From contig CP107216.1 in NCBI GenBank assembly GCA_025757645.1, positions 1,053,501-1,117,500 of the forward strand: a stretch of 64,000 nt of DNA, read 5' to 3'. This document shows positions 23,565 through 32,338 of the stretch, piece by piece. Under the pieces are notes generated by a model. It ran no database searches. It was not told the origin of the DNA and saw nothing but the letters and a program-made list of their open reading frames with translations. The stretch is from Clostridiales bacterium (GTDB lineage Bacteria > Bacillota > Clostridia > Oscillospirales > Oscillospiraceae). How positions within the stretch are numbered: the stretch's first letter is position 1; each line of letters starts with the position of its first letter. A program made the translations under genes and the position numbers.

Positions 23565-24466
23565 GCTTGCTCCTTTCCAAGTTCCGCGGCCTCGGGGTCC
23601 GTGCGCAGGGTCTGCCGGGCAAAGGCGAGAAACCGCTTCGCCGCCGGGGACAGCTCCTCCGGCGCGGGCGCGGCGATGCCGATCTCGGCATACTGCGGCG
23701 GATCGACCGGGAGGATCACGATGCCGGTCGTGTCCCAGCCGCGGGTGATGAGTTGGTTGTTCAGGCTCACGCCGAGACCGGCCTGCACCATGGCAAAGGT
23801 GGCGCGGCTGTCCACAGTCGTGTAGCGGACGTTCGGCGTGATGCCCGCGTGGGCGAACACGCGCGCGTTGTCCGTGTCCTGGTGCATATAGGTCGCAATG
23901 GTCGGCTCGGTCGCAAACGCCGCGAGCGGGAACGTCCTGCCTCCGGCCAGCGGGTGCTCCGGCGGCAGCCACGCGACCATGGGGTCGGCGTACAGCGGGA
24001 TCCAGTCAAAGTCGCCCTCGCGGAAGCTCGTGATGCAGAAGTCGGCCGTGTGCTCGCACACGGCGCGCGTGAGCTGGCTGCTGTTGCCCTGCAGGACCTG
24101 CACCTCGATGCCGGGGTAAACTTCGCAAAAGCGGGCGATGCAGCGGCTGAGCCAGCCGTAGTACGCCCCGTAGACGCAGCCGACGGCGATCGTGCCGGTC
24201 TCGACGCCGCGGATCTCGGCTGCCTGCGCGTCGAGCAGACCGCTCCAGTGCGTCAGCTCCCGCAGCGTCGGCAGCAGCGTCCGGCAGGCGCGCGTCGGCT
24301 GCACGCCGCTGTGCGAGCGGCTCAGCAGTGGGAAGCCCAGCTCCTGCTCGAGCGCCGCCATCATCCGGCTCAGGCCGGAGGGGGTATAGTCCAGTTTTTC
24401 CGCCGCCGCCGAGAGGCTCCCGGCCTCGAGCACGGCCAGCAGTGCGCGGCATTTTTCCGTGTCCAT
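23561..24466 (-). CDS. LysR family transcriptional regulator
   Basis: 301 aa. N-terminal winged HTH (LLAVLEAGSLSAAAEKLDYT, PSGLSRMMAALEQELGFPLL) and a periplasmic-binding-protein-like effector domain (from about 90). ATG 24466 is chosen over an upstream TTG at 24496; its Shine-Dalgarno, GAGG, is modest. It is divergent from the EamA-type permease with overlapping promoters, the classical LysR layout, so the permease and its own operon (peptidase, MBL hydrolase) are the likely targets. The effector is unknown. Confidence 0.88.
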   Translation of the reverse strand: MDTEKCRALLAVLEAGSLSAAAEKLDYTPSGLSRMMAALEQELGFPLLSRSHSGVQPTRACRTLLPTLRELTHWSGLLDAQAAEIRGVETGTIAVGCVYGAYYGWLSRCIARFCEVYPGIEVQVLQGNSSQLTRAVCEHTADFCITSFREGDFDWIPLYADPMVAWLPPEHPLAGGRTFPLAAFATEPTIATYMHQDTDNARVFAHAGITPNVRYTTVDSRATFAMVQAGLGVSLNNQLITRGWDTTGIVILPVDPPQYAEIGIAAPAPEELSPAAKRFLAFARQTLRTDPEAAELGKEQA

Positions 24467-24518
24467 AAGCTGCCTCTGTCCTTGCAGATTCCGCAAGGAA
24501 CCGTTGAAACATTGTCTC

Positions 24519-24555
24519 TTTACGCAATGATATAACCGTGGTATCGTTTCGTCAA
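24519..24555. promoter_or_regulatory. Overlapping divergent promoters, lysR and EamA permease
   Basis: Minus: TTGACG (24550-24555), 17-nt spacer, TATCAT (24527-24532). Plus: TTTACG (24519-24524), 17-nt spacer, TATCGT (24542-24547). The two promoters overlap almost completely, so a LysR protein bound here could switch between them. Confidence 0.45.
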
Positions 24556-24577
24556 GACATTTTCGGGAGGAATACGG

Positions 24578-25453
24578 ATGAAGACCCGGACCATGACGCG
24601 CACGCAGGCGGAGCTGCTGCTGGCGGCGGTCATCATTGCGCGCAGCACATCATATGTGCTCACAAAAGTCGGCTTGTAGGACATGGGCAAATTCACGCTG
24701 CTGGCGGTGCGGTTTTTGTTGGCGTTTGCATTTCTGGCGGCGCTGTTCCGGCGGCGGCTGCTGCAGATCGACCGGCGCACGCTGCTGAGCGATCTTGCCA
24801 TGGGCAGCATCTATTTTTGCGTCATGACGGCGGAGCTCACGGCACTGAAAACCGTGGAGACCTCTACCGTGTCGTTCGTGACGAACACGGCCGTCGTCAT
24901 CGTGCCGCTCATTCAGGCGGCGCTCAGCCGCCGCTGGCTGGAGCGCCGTGTGCTGTTCGGCGCGCTGGCGTGCCTGCTGGGCATGGCACTGCTGACGCTG
25001 CGCGGCGGTCTCACGCTCACGCCGGGCGTCGGGTACTGCATTCTGGAGGCGTTTTTGTATTCGACGGCCATCCTCGTGACCGACCGGCTCACGCACGCCG
25101 GAGCGGACCCCCTGCTGTCCGGCGTGGTGCAGGTGGGGTTTCTGGGCGCGCTGGCGCTGATCGCGTCGTTTCTGTTCGAGACGCCGCACCTGCCCGGCAG
25201 CGGCACGGAGTGGCTGGTCGTGCTGGCGCTGGCGCTCGTGTGCAGCGGCTTTGGCTTCACGCTCCAGCCGGTCGCGCAGAGCGGGACGACGGCGGACCAC
25301 GCGGCGCTGTTTTGCGCGCTCAATCCCTTCGTTGCGGCAGCGCTGGGCGCGGTGTGCTTTCACGAGCACTTCGGCATTGTGGGCCAGCTCGGCGGCGCGC
25401 TGATCCTGGCAGGGATCGTCGTGTCCTGCTGGCCGCAGAAAACCGGCGGATGA
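24578..25453 (+). pseudogene. EamA/DMT-type permease interrupted by in-frame TAG
   Basis: A strong GGGAGG precedes ATG 24578, and 33 codons (start MKTRTMTRTQAELLLAAVII, then SYVLTKVGL) give the expected first helix of an EamA permease. A TAG at 24677-24679 then stops the frame, and the same frame continues from ATG 24683 for 256 codons with the remaining helices (TLLAVRFLLAFAFLAALF, ETSTVSFVTNTAVVI, FCALNPFVAAALGAV). So one substitution splits a normal ten-helix drug/metabolite transporter. Either this is a pseudogene, or translation restarts at 24683 giving a protein without helix 1, or it is a sequencing error. The rest of the frame shows no decay, so the change is recent. Confidence 0.75.
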
Positions 25454-25459
25454 AAAACA

Positions 25460-25497
25460 GAAAATGCCCCGGGTGCCAATGCATCCGGGGCATTTTC
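25460..25497. terminator. Terminator between convergent genes
   Basis: 13-bp stem (25460-25472 with 25485-25497), 12-nt loop; the A- and T-rich ends lie inside the stem on both sides. Confidence 0.6.
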
Positions 25498-25501
25498 ATG
25501 C

Positions 25502-26089
25502 TTATTCGTTCTGCGCCTGATAGGCACGCACATAGGTCACGAGCGTGTCAACGGTTTTCTCGATGCCGAGCTTGCCGCTGTTGACGACGAGGTCATAGCC
25601 GCGCGCGTCGCCCCACTTCGTGTCGCAGTAGTAGTTGTGGTAGGCCTTGCGGTCGCGGTCGACGCGGCGTATTTCCAGCGCCGCCTGATCGGCCGTGAGG
25701 GATTTTTCCTCCATGAGCCGCTGACGCTTCTGGTCGGGCTTGCCGGCGATGAACAGGTGCACGGCGTTCGGATTGCTGCGCAGGATGAAGTCCGAGCAGC
25801 GGCCGAGCACGACGAACGACTCGCCGCTGTCCGCCAGCTTCTGAATGTAGTCGAACGTCTCGTGTGCGAGTGCATCCTCCGGCGCGTTGAAGTTCTCGCC
25901 GATGCGGCGCGACCACAGCAGGTGCACCGGCTTCTCGTCATAGCGCGCGGCGTCCTCGGCGTTGAAGACACTGGCCAGCAGCAGCTCCTTATCATAAAAC
26001 GCGATGCCGAGCTGTTTGGCGATCTGTTCGGCGATGTACTTGCCGCCGCTGCCGTGTTCACGGCCGACGGTCACGATGATTTGCTTCAT
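25502..26089 (-). CDS. Cytidylate kinase-like family protein
   Basis: 195 aa. Nucleoside-kinase P-loop GREHGSGGKYIAEQIAKQLG at 9-28, followed by YDKELL and an Arg-rich lid near VDRDRKAYHNYYCD. This matches the Cmk2-like family widespread in Clostridia; it is distinct from essential Cmk and its substrate is not established. It lies 28 nt after the permease gene, probably in the same transcript. Confidence 0.8.
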   Translation of the reverse strand: MKQIIVTVGREHGSGGKYIAEQIAKQLGIAFYDKELLLASVFNAEDAARYDEKPVHLLWSRRIGENFNAPEDALAHETFDYIQKLADSGESFVVLGRCSDFILRSNPNAVHLFIAGKPDQKRQRLMEEKSLTADQAALEIRRVDRDRKAYHNYYCDTKWGDARGYDLVVNSGKLGIEKTVDTLVTYVRAYQAQNE

Positions 26090-26117
26090 GATGCGTTACC
26101 GCCTTTCTGATGTAAAA

Positions 26118-27482
26118 TTACAGGTATCTCAGGAACAGGCATCCCAGCGAGACCGCAATGACCAGCACGGTGGCCGGGACGCAGTATTTGCAGTATTTGC
26201 CCCAGCTGATGGGGTGACCACTCTTGGCCGACACGGACGTGGCCACGACGTTGGCCGATGCGCCGATGGGCGTGGCGTTGCCGCCGAGGTCGGTGCCGAG
26301 CGACAGCGCCCAGGCGAGCACGGACAGATCCATGCCCTGCGTCGCCGCGATGGACTGCACGACCGGGACCATGGTGGCCGCGAACGGAATGTTGTCGATC
26401 AGTGCGCTGCACACGGCCGACAGCAGCAGAATGATGAGGATGACGACCTTGATGCTGCCGCCGCTGATATTCGAGATGAACTGCGCGATGAGCTTGAGCA
26501 CGCCGGTCTGCTCCAGGCCCGCAACGGAGATGAACAGGCCGATGAAAAACAGCAGCGTCTTGTAGTCCACACCGCGGAGGACTTCCTTGACCGCAGCGCC
26601 GCCGTTGGTAAACACGGTCACGAGCAGCGTCAGGCACGCGACGATGACGCCGATGCACGAGACGGTCAGGCCGGTCTGTGCGTGCGTCACGAGCAGCGCG
26701 ACCGCGATGAGAAACACGATCACATCCGCGACGAACGCCTTGCGGTTGGCGATGGCGGTCGCCGGAGCGGGGCAGACGGCGTCGGCCGGGCGGGCGGCCT
26801 CGCTCGCCTTGAGCGGCTTGCGGAAGCACAGCCAGAAGAAGATCAGCACGAACACAAAGCAGATGCCGATGATGACGCCGGTGTTTTTAATGAAGTCCGT
26901 GAAGGTATAGCCGAGCGCGGTGCCGATGATGATGTTGGGGGGATCGCCGCACATGGTGGCAGCGCCGCCGAGGTTGGCGCAGAAGACTTCCGACAGGATC
27001 ATCGGGACAGGGTCAAAGCACAGGATCTGTGCCAGCTCCAGCGTGACGGTCGCAAGAAACAGCACGACCGTGATGCTGTCGATGAACATGGCCAGAAACG
27101 CGGACATGGCCATGAAGCACAGCAGCAGCGGCACGACGTGGTAGTGCGCGAGCTTTGCCAGCGACAGGCACAGCCAGCGGAAGAAGCCGGATTTGCCGAG
27201 GCCCTCGACCATGATCATCATACCGGTGATGAAGAAGATGGTCGACCAGTTGACGCCGGAGCTTGCGCTCTCCGAAGCGCCGTACCAGAAGTCAGTGCGG
27301 AAGATCGCACCGAGGTTCAGAGCATTTTTGATCGCGTCCCAGCTGTGCATGCAGATGCCGAACACGACCACGAGCACGAGGGCTGCACTGCCAAGGGTGA
27401 CATACTGGCGCTCGAATTTGTCCATGATGATGAGCGCAAACATGCCGACGAAGATGACAGCCGCAAGGATTTGAGCAGTCAT
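26118..27482 (-). CDS. SLC13/ArsB-NhaD superfamily permease
   Basis: 454 aa, about eleven membrane helices in two related halves. Motifs CGDPPNIIIGTALGY in the first half and LGGNATPIGASANVVA in the second are the re-entrant loops of ion transporter superfamily members such as NhaD, ArsB and the citrate/dicarboxylate carriers. Substrate (sodium/proton, arsenite or carboxylate) cannot be told from sequence. ATG 27482 follows AAGAAGG. First gene of a two-gene unit with a good promoter and a leader of about 100 nt. Confidence 0.85.
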   Translation of the reverse strand: MTAQILAAVIFVGMFALIIMDKFERQYVTLGSAALVLVVVFGICMHSWDAIKNALNLGAIFRTDFWYGASESASSGVNWSTIFFITGMMIMVEGLGKSGFFRWLCLSLAKLAHYHVVPLLLCFMAMSAFLAMFIDSITVVLFLATVTLELAQILCFDPVPMILSEVFCANLGGAATMCGDPPNIIIGTALGYTFTDFIKNTGVIIGICFVFVLIFFWLCFRKPLKASEAARPADAVCPAPATAIANRKAFVADVIVFLIAVALLVTHAQTGLTVSCIGVIVACLTLLVTVFTNGGAAVKEVLRGVDYKTLLFFIGLFISVAGLEQTGVLKLIAQFISNISGGSIKVVILIILLLSAVCSALIDNIPFAATMVPVVQSIAATQGMDLSVLAWALSLGTDLGGNATPIGASANVVATSVSAKSGHPISWGKYCKYCVPATVLVIAVSLGCLFLRYL

Positions 27483-27586
27483 GGAAAGACCTTCTTTCTT
27501 GCTTGAAATTTGCGGGGAGTGCCGACGCAGAGGCATCGAAGAAAGAGGGTTGCTTCGCGGTGGTGTTCTTCCCCAACAGGAGAGGA

Positions 27587-27615
27587 ATTTTAGCGCGCTC
27601 GATGGCAAAAGTCAA
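27587..27615 (-). promoter_or_regulatory. sigma-A promoter of the SLC13-type permease
   Basis: Minus strand: TTGACT (27610-27615), 17-nt spacer, TAAAAT (27587-27592). The ~100-nt leader (27483-27580) shows no riboswitch I can recognise. Confidence 0.6.
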
Positions 27616-27667
27616 GGGCTTTTCGCAAATCTGAGCGGGTTCTTATCAGACTTTTCAATGCTTGATA

Positions 27668-28516
27668 TTACAGGCATTTATAGGCGATGATCGTCGCGCC
27701 GCCCTTGCCCTCATAGCGCTTGATCTGATACTTGTTCGGGAAGGCGGCCAGCAGCTCCGGCAGCTTGCTGTAGCCGTAGGCGCGCACGTTGAAATCGGGC
27801 TTGACGCGCTTGATGTACAGCCCCGAGGAGCTGACGTTGACAAAGCCGTCGGCGTCCTGATACTTCTCGGACGCGATGTGCAGCAGGTTGTGGATCTCGC
27901 CGATATTGGGCTTTTTCGGTTCCGGCTCGGGTTCGGGTTCCGGCGTCGGCTCCGGCTCGGCGGAAGGCGCGGCTTCGGCAGCGGGCTTTTTCGTGCTGCG
28001 GGTGGTCTTTTTCGTCTTGCGGGCGGGCTTTTTGGCCGCGGGCTCTGCGGCGTGCTCGGCGGCTGCCGGCTTTTCGTCTGCCTTGGACAGGTAGTCGATG
28101 AGGATGAAGTCGTCGCACGCATTTTTGAACGACTCCGGCGTCGTCGTCACGCCGGCGCCGATGATGTACAGGCCCGACTCGCGCAGACGGATGGCCAGCG
28201 GCGTGAAGTCGCTGTCGCTCGACACGAGCACGAGCGCGTCATACATATTGTTGTGCAGCAGATCCATGGCTCCGATGACCATGGCGATGTCGGTCGTGTT
28301 TTTGCCGGCAACGTAGTCAAACTGCTGCTCGGCGCGGATGGCGAGGCGCTTGAGCTCCGGCTCCCAGTTTTTCAGCGAGTCCTTGCGCCAGTTGCCGTAG
28401 GCTTTTTTCACGACGATGCGGCCGTAGGCCGACACCTCGTGCAGCACGGCCTCCAGCTTGGACAGCTGCGTGTTGTCCGCGTCGATGAGCACGGCGATTT
28501 TCTGGAAATTTTCCAT
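27668..28516 (-). CDS. NYN domain ribonuclease-like protein with C-terminal OST-HTH/LOTUS-like domain
   Basis: 282 aa. N-terminal PIN-like NYN domain (LabA type): VLIDADNTQLSKLE, GKNTTDIAMVIGAMDLL and LVLVSSDSDFTPLAIRLRES carry the acidic metal-binding residues. A Lys/Ala/Glu/Pro-rich linker (about 155-205) leads to a C-terminal module, IGEIHNLLHIASEKYQDADG through KGGATIIAYK, resembling OST-HTH RNA-binding domains. It probably binds or cuts RNA; the target is unknown. ATG 28516 follows GGGAGT. It is transcribed alone. Confidence 0.8.
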   Translation of the reverse strand: MENFQKIAVLIDADNTQLSKLEAVLHEVSAYGRIVVKKAYGNWRKDSLKNWEPELKRLAIRAEQQFDYVAGKNTTDIAMVIGAMDLLHNNMYDALVLVSSDSDFTPLAIRLRESGLYIIGAGVTTTPESFKNACDDFILIDYLSKADEKPAAAEHAAEPAAKKPARKTKKTTRSTKKPAAEAAPSAEPEPTPEPEPEPEPKKPNIGEIHNLLHIASEKYQDADGFVNVSSSGLYIKRVKPDFNVRAYGYSKLPELLAAFPNKYQIKRYEGKGGATIIAYKCL

Positions 28517-28560
28517 AGATATTACTCCCAAACCGCCCCGTGGGCGGTGATTTTTTCTCC

Positions 28561-28589
28561 ATTATAACGTTTTTGCGCGCAAAATGCAA
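28561..28589 (-). promoter_or_regulatory. sigma-A promoter of the NYN gene
   Basis: Minus strand: TTGCAT (28584-28589), 17-nt spacer, consensus TATAAT (28561-28566). Confidence 0.7.
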
Positions 28590-28590
28590 C

Positions 28591-28616
28591 GAAAGCGGGG
28601 ATCATGCCCCGCTTTC
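28591..28616 (-). terminator. Terminator after the polysaccharide deacetylase gene
   Basis: 10-bp stem (28591-28600 with 28607-28616), 6-nt loop. The T-run is weak, and the structure abuts the NYN promoter. Confidence 0.55.
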
Positions 28617-28626
28617 CCTGCGCGCC

Positions 28627-29412
28627 CTATGCGCCCTCGTCCGCGGCCGCCGGGCACTGGCGGCCGTTGGGGTCGATGCTCGTGTCGCCGGGGAGGATCA
28701 TCTGCGAGATCGGGATGATGGAATACCCGTCGGCGATGAGCGCCTCAATGATCCCGGCCAGTGCCTCCGGCGTGTGCTCGGCCGCGTTGTGGAACAGCAC
28801 GATGCTGCCCGGCTGCACGCGCGTGAGCACGCGCGAGGTGATCTCGTCGCTGCTCAGGCCCTTCCAGTCGAGGGAATCGACGTCCCACTGGATGACGTGC
28901 ATGCCCAGGCCGTTGATGGTGCTCACGACCGTGTCGTTGTACTCCCCGTAGGGACAGCGAAACAGCGTCGGCCGCGTACCGGTGACGGCCTCAATTTTAT
29001 CGGCGCAGGTGTTGACCTCCGTCTGGATCTGCTCGGCGCTCAGCTGCGCCATGTGCGGGTGCGTGGACGAGTGGTTCATGACCTCGTTGCCCGCGTCTGC
29101 GAGCGCCTTGACCGACTCCGGATATTTGTCCACCCATTCGCCCACGACGAAGAAGGTCGCGTGGACGTTGTACTTGTTGAGGATGTCGATGAGCATCTGC
29201 GTGTCCTCGTTGCCCCAGGCCGCGTCGAATGACAGACTCACGACGCGGTCGTCGCGCTGCACGCTGTAGATGGGCAGCACGCGCTTGGCCGCGCTCACGC
29301 CCACGATCGCGGGGCTGTTGACCGCCCAGAACATGAGCGCGATGGCCAGCACCATCGCGCACACGCTCAGCAGTTTCCGGTGTTTTCTGACGGCTTGCCG
29401 CACTTTGTACAT
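28627..29412 (-). CDS. Polysaccharide deacetylase, PdaB-like sporulation type
   Basis: 261 aa. N-terminal membrane anchor (about 15-35) and a NodB-homology domain: SLSFDAAWGNEDT, NHSSTHPHMAQL (metal His pair), RCPYGEYN, WDVDSLDWKG and VLFHNAAEHTPEAL. The Asp-Ala-Ala in the first motif, instead of Asp-Asp, resembles Bacillus PdaB, which is needed for stable spores. ATG 29412 follows GGAGGTGG. The upstream region matches a sigma-E-type promoter (29439-29467), which supports a sporulation role. Confidence 0.85.
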   Translation of the reverse strand: MYKVRQAVRKHRKLLSVCAMVLAIALMFWAVNSPAIVGVSAAKRVLPIYSVQRDDRVVSLSFDAAWGNEDTQMLIDILNKYNVHATFFVVGEWVDKYPESVKALADAGNEVMNHSSTHPHMAQLSAEQIQTEVNTCADKIEAVTGTRPTLFRCPYGEYNDTVVSTINGLGMHVIQWDVDSLDWKGLSSDEITSRVLTRVQPGSIVLFHNAAEHTPEALAGIIEALIADGYSIIPISQMILPGDTSIDPNGRQCPAAADEGA

Positions 29413-29438
29413 TGCACCACCTCCGGCTTTCTGCCTTC

Positions 29439-29467
29439 ATCCTATGAGCAGGGGGTGCGCGGTATGC
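29439..29467 (-). promoter_or_regulatory. Candidate sigma-E-type (sporulation) promoter of the deacetylase gene
   Basis: Minus strand: GCATA (29463-29467), 16 nt, CATAGGAT (29439-29446). This fits the ATA...CATANNNT pattern of mother-cell sigma-E; no sigma-A promoter is evident. Confidence 0.4.
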
Positions 29468-29500
29468 GCCGATTGGTTTACATAACTTTTGCCCATGCGC

Positions 29501-29536
29501 AGAAAAAACGCCCGCACACGAAACGGTGTGCGGGCG
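29501..29536 (-). terminator. Terminator after fhs
   Basis: 11-bp stem (29509-29519 with 29526-29536), 6-nt loop, and a run of six T on the minus strand at 29503-29508. Confidence 0.88.
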
Positions 29537-29543
29537 CAAACGC

Positions 29544-31217
29544 TCAAAACAGGCCGGTGATGCGGCCGTCGTCATCGACGTCGATGTTTTCGGCGGCCGG
29601 GACTTTCGGCAGGCCGGGCATCGTGAGCACGTCGCCCGTGAGCGCGACGAGAAAGCCCGCCCCGGCGGACACGGTCACGCTGCGCACGGTCACGGTGAAG
29701 CCCGCGGGCGCGCCGAGCAGCGCAGGGTCGTCCGACAGGCTCGCCTGCGTCTTGGCGATGCACACCGGCAGGCCGCCGAAGCCGAGCGCCTCCAGCTCGC
29801 GGATCTGTCTGCGCGCGGCGGGCAGGATCTCCGCGCCCGCGCCGCCGTAGACCCGGCGCACGACAGCCGTGATCTTTTCCTCGACCGGTGCGTCGAGCTC
29901 GTAGGCAAAACGGAAACGGTTCTCCGTTTCGCACAGGCGCACGACCTCGCGCGCGAGCGCCTCGCCGCCGCGGCCGCCGTCGGCCCAGACGGTGGACAGC
30001 ACGACGTTGACGCCCAGCTCCCCGCACAGCTCCGTCAGCAGTGCGATCTCGCGGTCGGTGTCGGTGGGGAAGCGGTTGATGGCCACGACGCACGGCAGGC
30101 CGAACGTGTCGCGGATGCAGCGCACATGGTGCAGCAGGTTCGGCACGCCGCGGCGCAGCGCGTCGAGATCCTCCGTGCCGAGTTCGTTCAGCGCCAGACC
30201 GCCGTGCATTTTCAGTGCGCGCACCGTCGCCACCACGACGGCGGCGTCCGGCCGCAGTCCGGCGAGCCGGCACTTGATGTCCAGAAACTTCTCCGCGCCG
30301 AGATCCGCGCCGAAGCCGGCCTCCGTCACGGCGTAGTCGCAGCGGTGCATGGCCATGCGCGTGGCGAGCACGCTGTTGCACCCGTGCGCGATGTTGGCAA
30401 ACGGCCCACCATGCACGAACGCCGGCGTGCCCTCGAGCGTCTGCACGAGGTTGGGCTTGAGCGCGTCGCGCAGCAGCGCCGCCATCGCGCCCACGGCCTT
30501 GAGGTCGCGCGCCGTGACGGGTCGGCCGTCATACGTGTAGCCCACGATGATGCGGCCCAGCCGCGCCTTCAGATCGGCCATGGACTCTGCCAGGCAGAGT
30601 ACGGCCATGATCTCGCTGGCGGCCGTGATGTCAAAGCCGTCCTCGTGCGGCACGCCGTTGGCCCTGCCGCCGAGCCCGCCGACGATGCAGCGCAGCTGCC
30701 GGTCGTTCATGTCCACGCAGCGCCGCCACGTGATGCGCCGCGGGTCGATGCCGAGGGCGTTGCCCTGCTGGATGTGGTTGTCGAGCATGGCGGCGAGCAG
30801 GTTGTTCGCCGCGCCGATGGCGTGAAAGTCGCCGGTGAAGTGCAGGTCGATGTCCTCCATCGGCACGATCTGCGCGTAGCCGCCGCCGGTTGCGCCGCCC
30901 TTGCGCCCGAACACCGGGCCGAGCGACGGCTCGCGCAGCGCGACGGCCGCGTCCTTCCCGATGCGGCGCAGCGCGTCGGCCAGACCGATGGTCGTGGTCG
31001 TCTTGCCCTCGCCAGCGGGCGTGGGCGTGATGGCCGTGACGAGGATCAGTTTGCCTTTTCCGCGCGGCGGCTGCCCGAGCACGGACAGGGCCACCTTCGC
31101 CTTATGGCGGCCATACGGCTCTATATCAGCATCGTCGATGCCGACGGTGCGTGCAATGTCACAGATCGGCTGCATCGTGCAGCGCTGGGCGATCTCCAGA
31201 TCGCTTTGATATCCCAT
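29544..31217 (-). CDS. fhs: Formate-tetrahydrofolate ligase
   Basis: 557 aa, the usual family length. It makes 10-formyl-THF from formate, THF and ATP, the entry of formate into C1-folate metabolism and the methyl branch of acetogenesis. P-loop TPTPAGEGKTTTTIGL, REPSLGPVFGRKGGATGGGY, and the C-terminal TGDVLTMPGLPK signature are present. ATG 31217 follows GGGAGGGG. Monocistronic, divergent from dus. No other Wood-Ljungdahl gene is in the window. Confidence 0.97.
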   Translation of the reverse strand: MGYQSDLEIAQRCTMQPICDIARTVGIDDADIEPYGRHKAKVALSVLGQPPRGKGKLILVTAITPTPAGEGKTTTTIGLADALRRIGKDAAVALREPSLGPVFGRKGGATGGGYAQIVPMEDIDLHFTGDFHAIGAANNLLAAMLDNHIQQGNALGIDPRRITWRRCVDMNDRQLRCIVGGLGGRANGVPHEDGFDITAASEIMAVLCLAESMADLKARLGRIIVGYTYDGRPVTARDLKAVGAMAALLRDALKPNLVQTLEGTPAFVHGGPFANIAHGCNSVLATRMAMHRCDYAVTEAGFGADLGAEKFLDIKCRLAGLRPDAAVVVATVRALKMHGGLALNELGTEDLDALRRGVPNLLHHVRCIRDTFGLPCVVAINRFPTDTDREIALLTELCGELGVNVVLSTVWADGGRGGEALAREVVRLCETENRFRFAYELDAPVEEKITAVVRRVYGGAGAEILPAARRQIRELEALGFGGLPVCIAKTQASLSDDPALLGAPAGFTVTVRSVTVSAGAGFLVALTGDVLTMPGLPKVPAAENIDVDDDGRITGLF

Positions 31218-31248
31218 ATAACCCCTCCCTTGGATGCGTGTACCCTTT

Positions 31249-31277
31249 ATCATACCTGACGGCGGCGGGTTTGTAAA
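31249..31277 (-). promoter_or_regulatory. sigma-A promoter of fhs
   Basis: Minus strand: TTTACA (31272-31277), 17-nt spacer, TATGAT (31249-31254). Its -35 is 2 bp from the -35 of the divergent dus promoter. Confidence 0.6.
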
Positions 31278-31279
31278 GC

Positions 31280-31308
31280 TTGACGCGGGGTGGATTTTCC
31301 GCTATCAT
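31280..31308 (+). promoter_or_regulatory. sigma-A promoter of dus
   Basis: TTGACG (31280-31285), 17-nt spacer, TATCAT (31303-31308). Confidence 0.6.
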
Positions 31309-31332
31309 GGGCCGGATGATGAGGTGATGACC

Positions 31333-32289
31333 ATGCAGTATCTCTGCGCGCCGATGGAGGGCGTGACCGGCGACCTGTTCCGGCAGGCGCAGCGGCAGAC
31401 GTTCCCCGCGGCGGACAGCTACTATACGCCGTTTCTCTCGCCGACGGCGAACCGCACGTTTTCCCCGCGCGAGCTGCGCGAGATCGAGCCTGCGCACAAC
31501 GCGGGTATCCGTGTCGTGCCGCAGCTCATGGGCCACTGCGCCGAGGACTTTCTCTGGATGGCGGGGCAGCTCGCTGATATGGGCTACGACGAGGTGAACT
31601 TCAACCTCGGCTGCCCGTCGAACACCGTCACGGTGAAGAAAAAGGGCGCAGGTCTGCTCACGGAGCCGGATCTGCTGCGGCGGTTTTTCGACGCCGTGTT
31701 TGCCGCCTGTCCGCTGCCGGTGTCGGTCAAGACGCGGCTCGGCAAGACGACGGCGGAGACATTCCCCGCGCTGCTGGAGCTGTATAATGACTACCCGATC
31801 TGCGAGCTGATCGTGCACCCGCGCGTGCAGGCCGACCAGTATCACGGCCACCCGGATCTCGACATGTTTGCCTACGCGCTCGCGCACAGCCGCGCCCCGG
31901 TGTGCTACAACGGCGATTTGTTCGACGCTCCGGCCGTGCGCGCGTTTCAGGCGCGCTTTCCGACGGTGGAGCGCATCATGCTCGGCCGCGGGCTGGCCGC
32001 CAACCCCGGCCTTATCGGCCAGCTGCGCACGGGTGTCGAGCCGACGGCGGCGCAGTTTCAGGCGTTTCATGACCGGCTCTATGCGGCCACGAGCGCGCGC
32101 ATTCCCGACCGGCGCGCGCTGCTGTTTCGCATGAAGGAGGCGTGGCGCTATCTCGGCTGCAGCTTCGCGGATGCCGAGCGGCCGCTGCGCCGCATCCGCA
32201 AGGCGCAGGACATGATAGAGTACGAGAGCGCGGTGCGCCAGCTTTTCGCGTCCTGCCCGGTGCGGGAGAATGCGGGCTATTTTGTCTGA
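31333..32289 (+). CDS. dus: tRNA-dihydrouridine synthase
   Basis: 318 aa. FMN-dependent reduction of uridines in tRNA. CAPMEGVTGDLFR at the start of the TIM barrel, NFNLGCPSNTVTVKKKGAGL with the conserved Cys, SVKTRLGKT, and the C-terminal helical tRNA-binding part (RRALLFRMKEAWRYLG) are present. I chose ATG 31333 because GAGGTG lies 6 nt upstream; ATG 31327 would touch that site. Which Dus subtype is unclear. Confidence 0.92.
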   Translation: MQYLCAPMEGVTGDLFRQAQRQTFPAADSYYTPFLSPTANRTFSPRELREIEPAHNAGIRVVPQLMGHCAEDFLWMAGQLADMGYDEVNFNLGCPSNTVTVKKKGAGLLTEPDLLRRFFDAVFAACPLPVSVKTRLGKTTAETFPALLELYNDYPICELIVHPRVQADQYHGHPDLDMFAYALAHSRAPVCYNGDLFDAPAVRAFQARFPTVERIMLGRGLAANPGLIGQLRTGVEPTAAQFQAFHDRLYAATSARIPDRRALLFRMKEAWRYLGCSFADAERPLRRIRKAQDMIEYESAVRQLFASCPVRENAGYFV

Positions 32290-32297
32290 AGATGCAG

Positions 32298-32334
32298 ATA
32301 TCCCCGGCAGCCATGCTGCCGGGGATATGTTTTT
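32298..32334. terminator. Terminator between dus and the DUF975 gene
   Basis: 13-bp stem (32298-32310 with 32316-32328), 5-nt loop CCATG, G then T-run on the plus side. Confidence 0.85.
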
Positions 32335-32338
32335 GTGT

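Noticed and set aside
24677..24679. TAG read as pyrrolysine
   Set aside because: The codon falls at the end of the first helix of an ordinary permease, not in a methylamine methyltransferase, and no Pyl genes are in the window.
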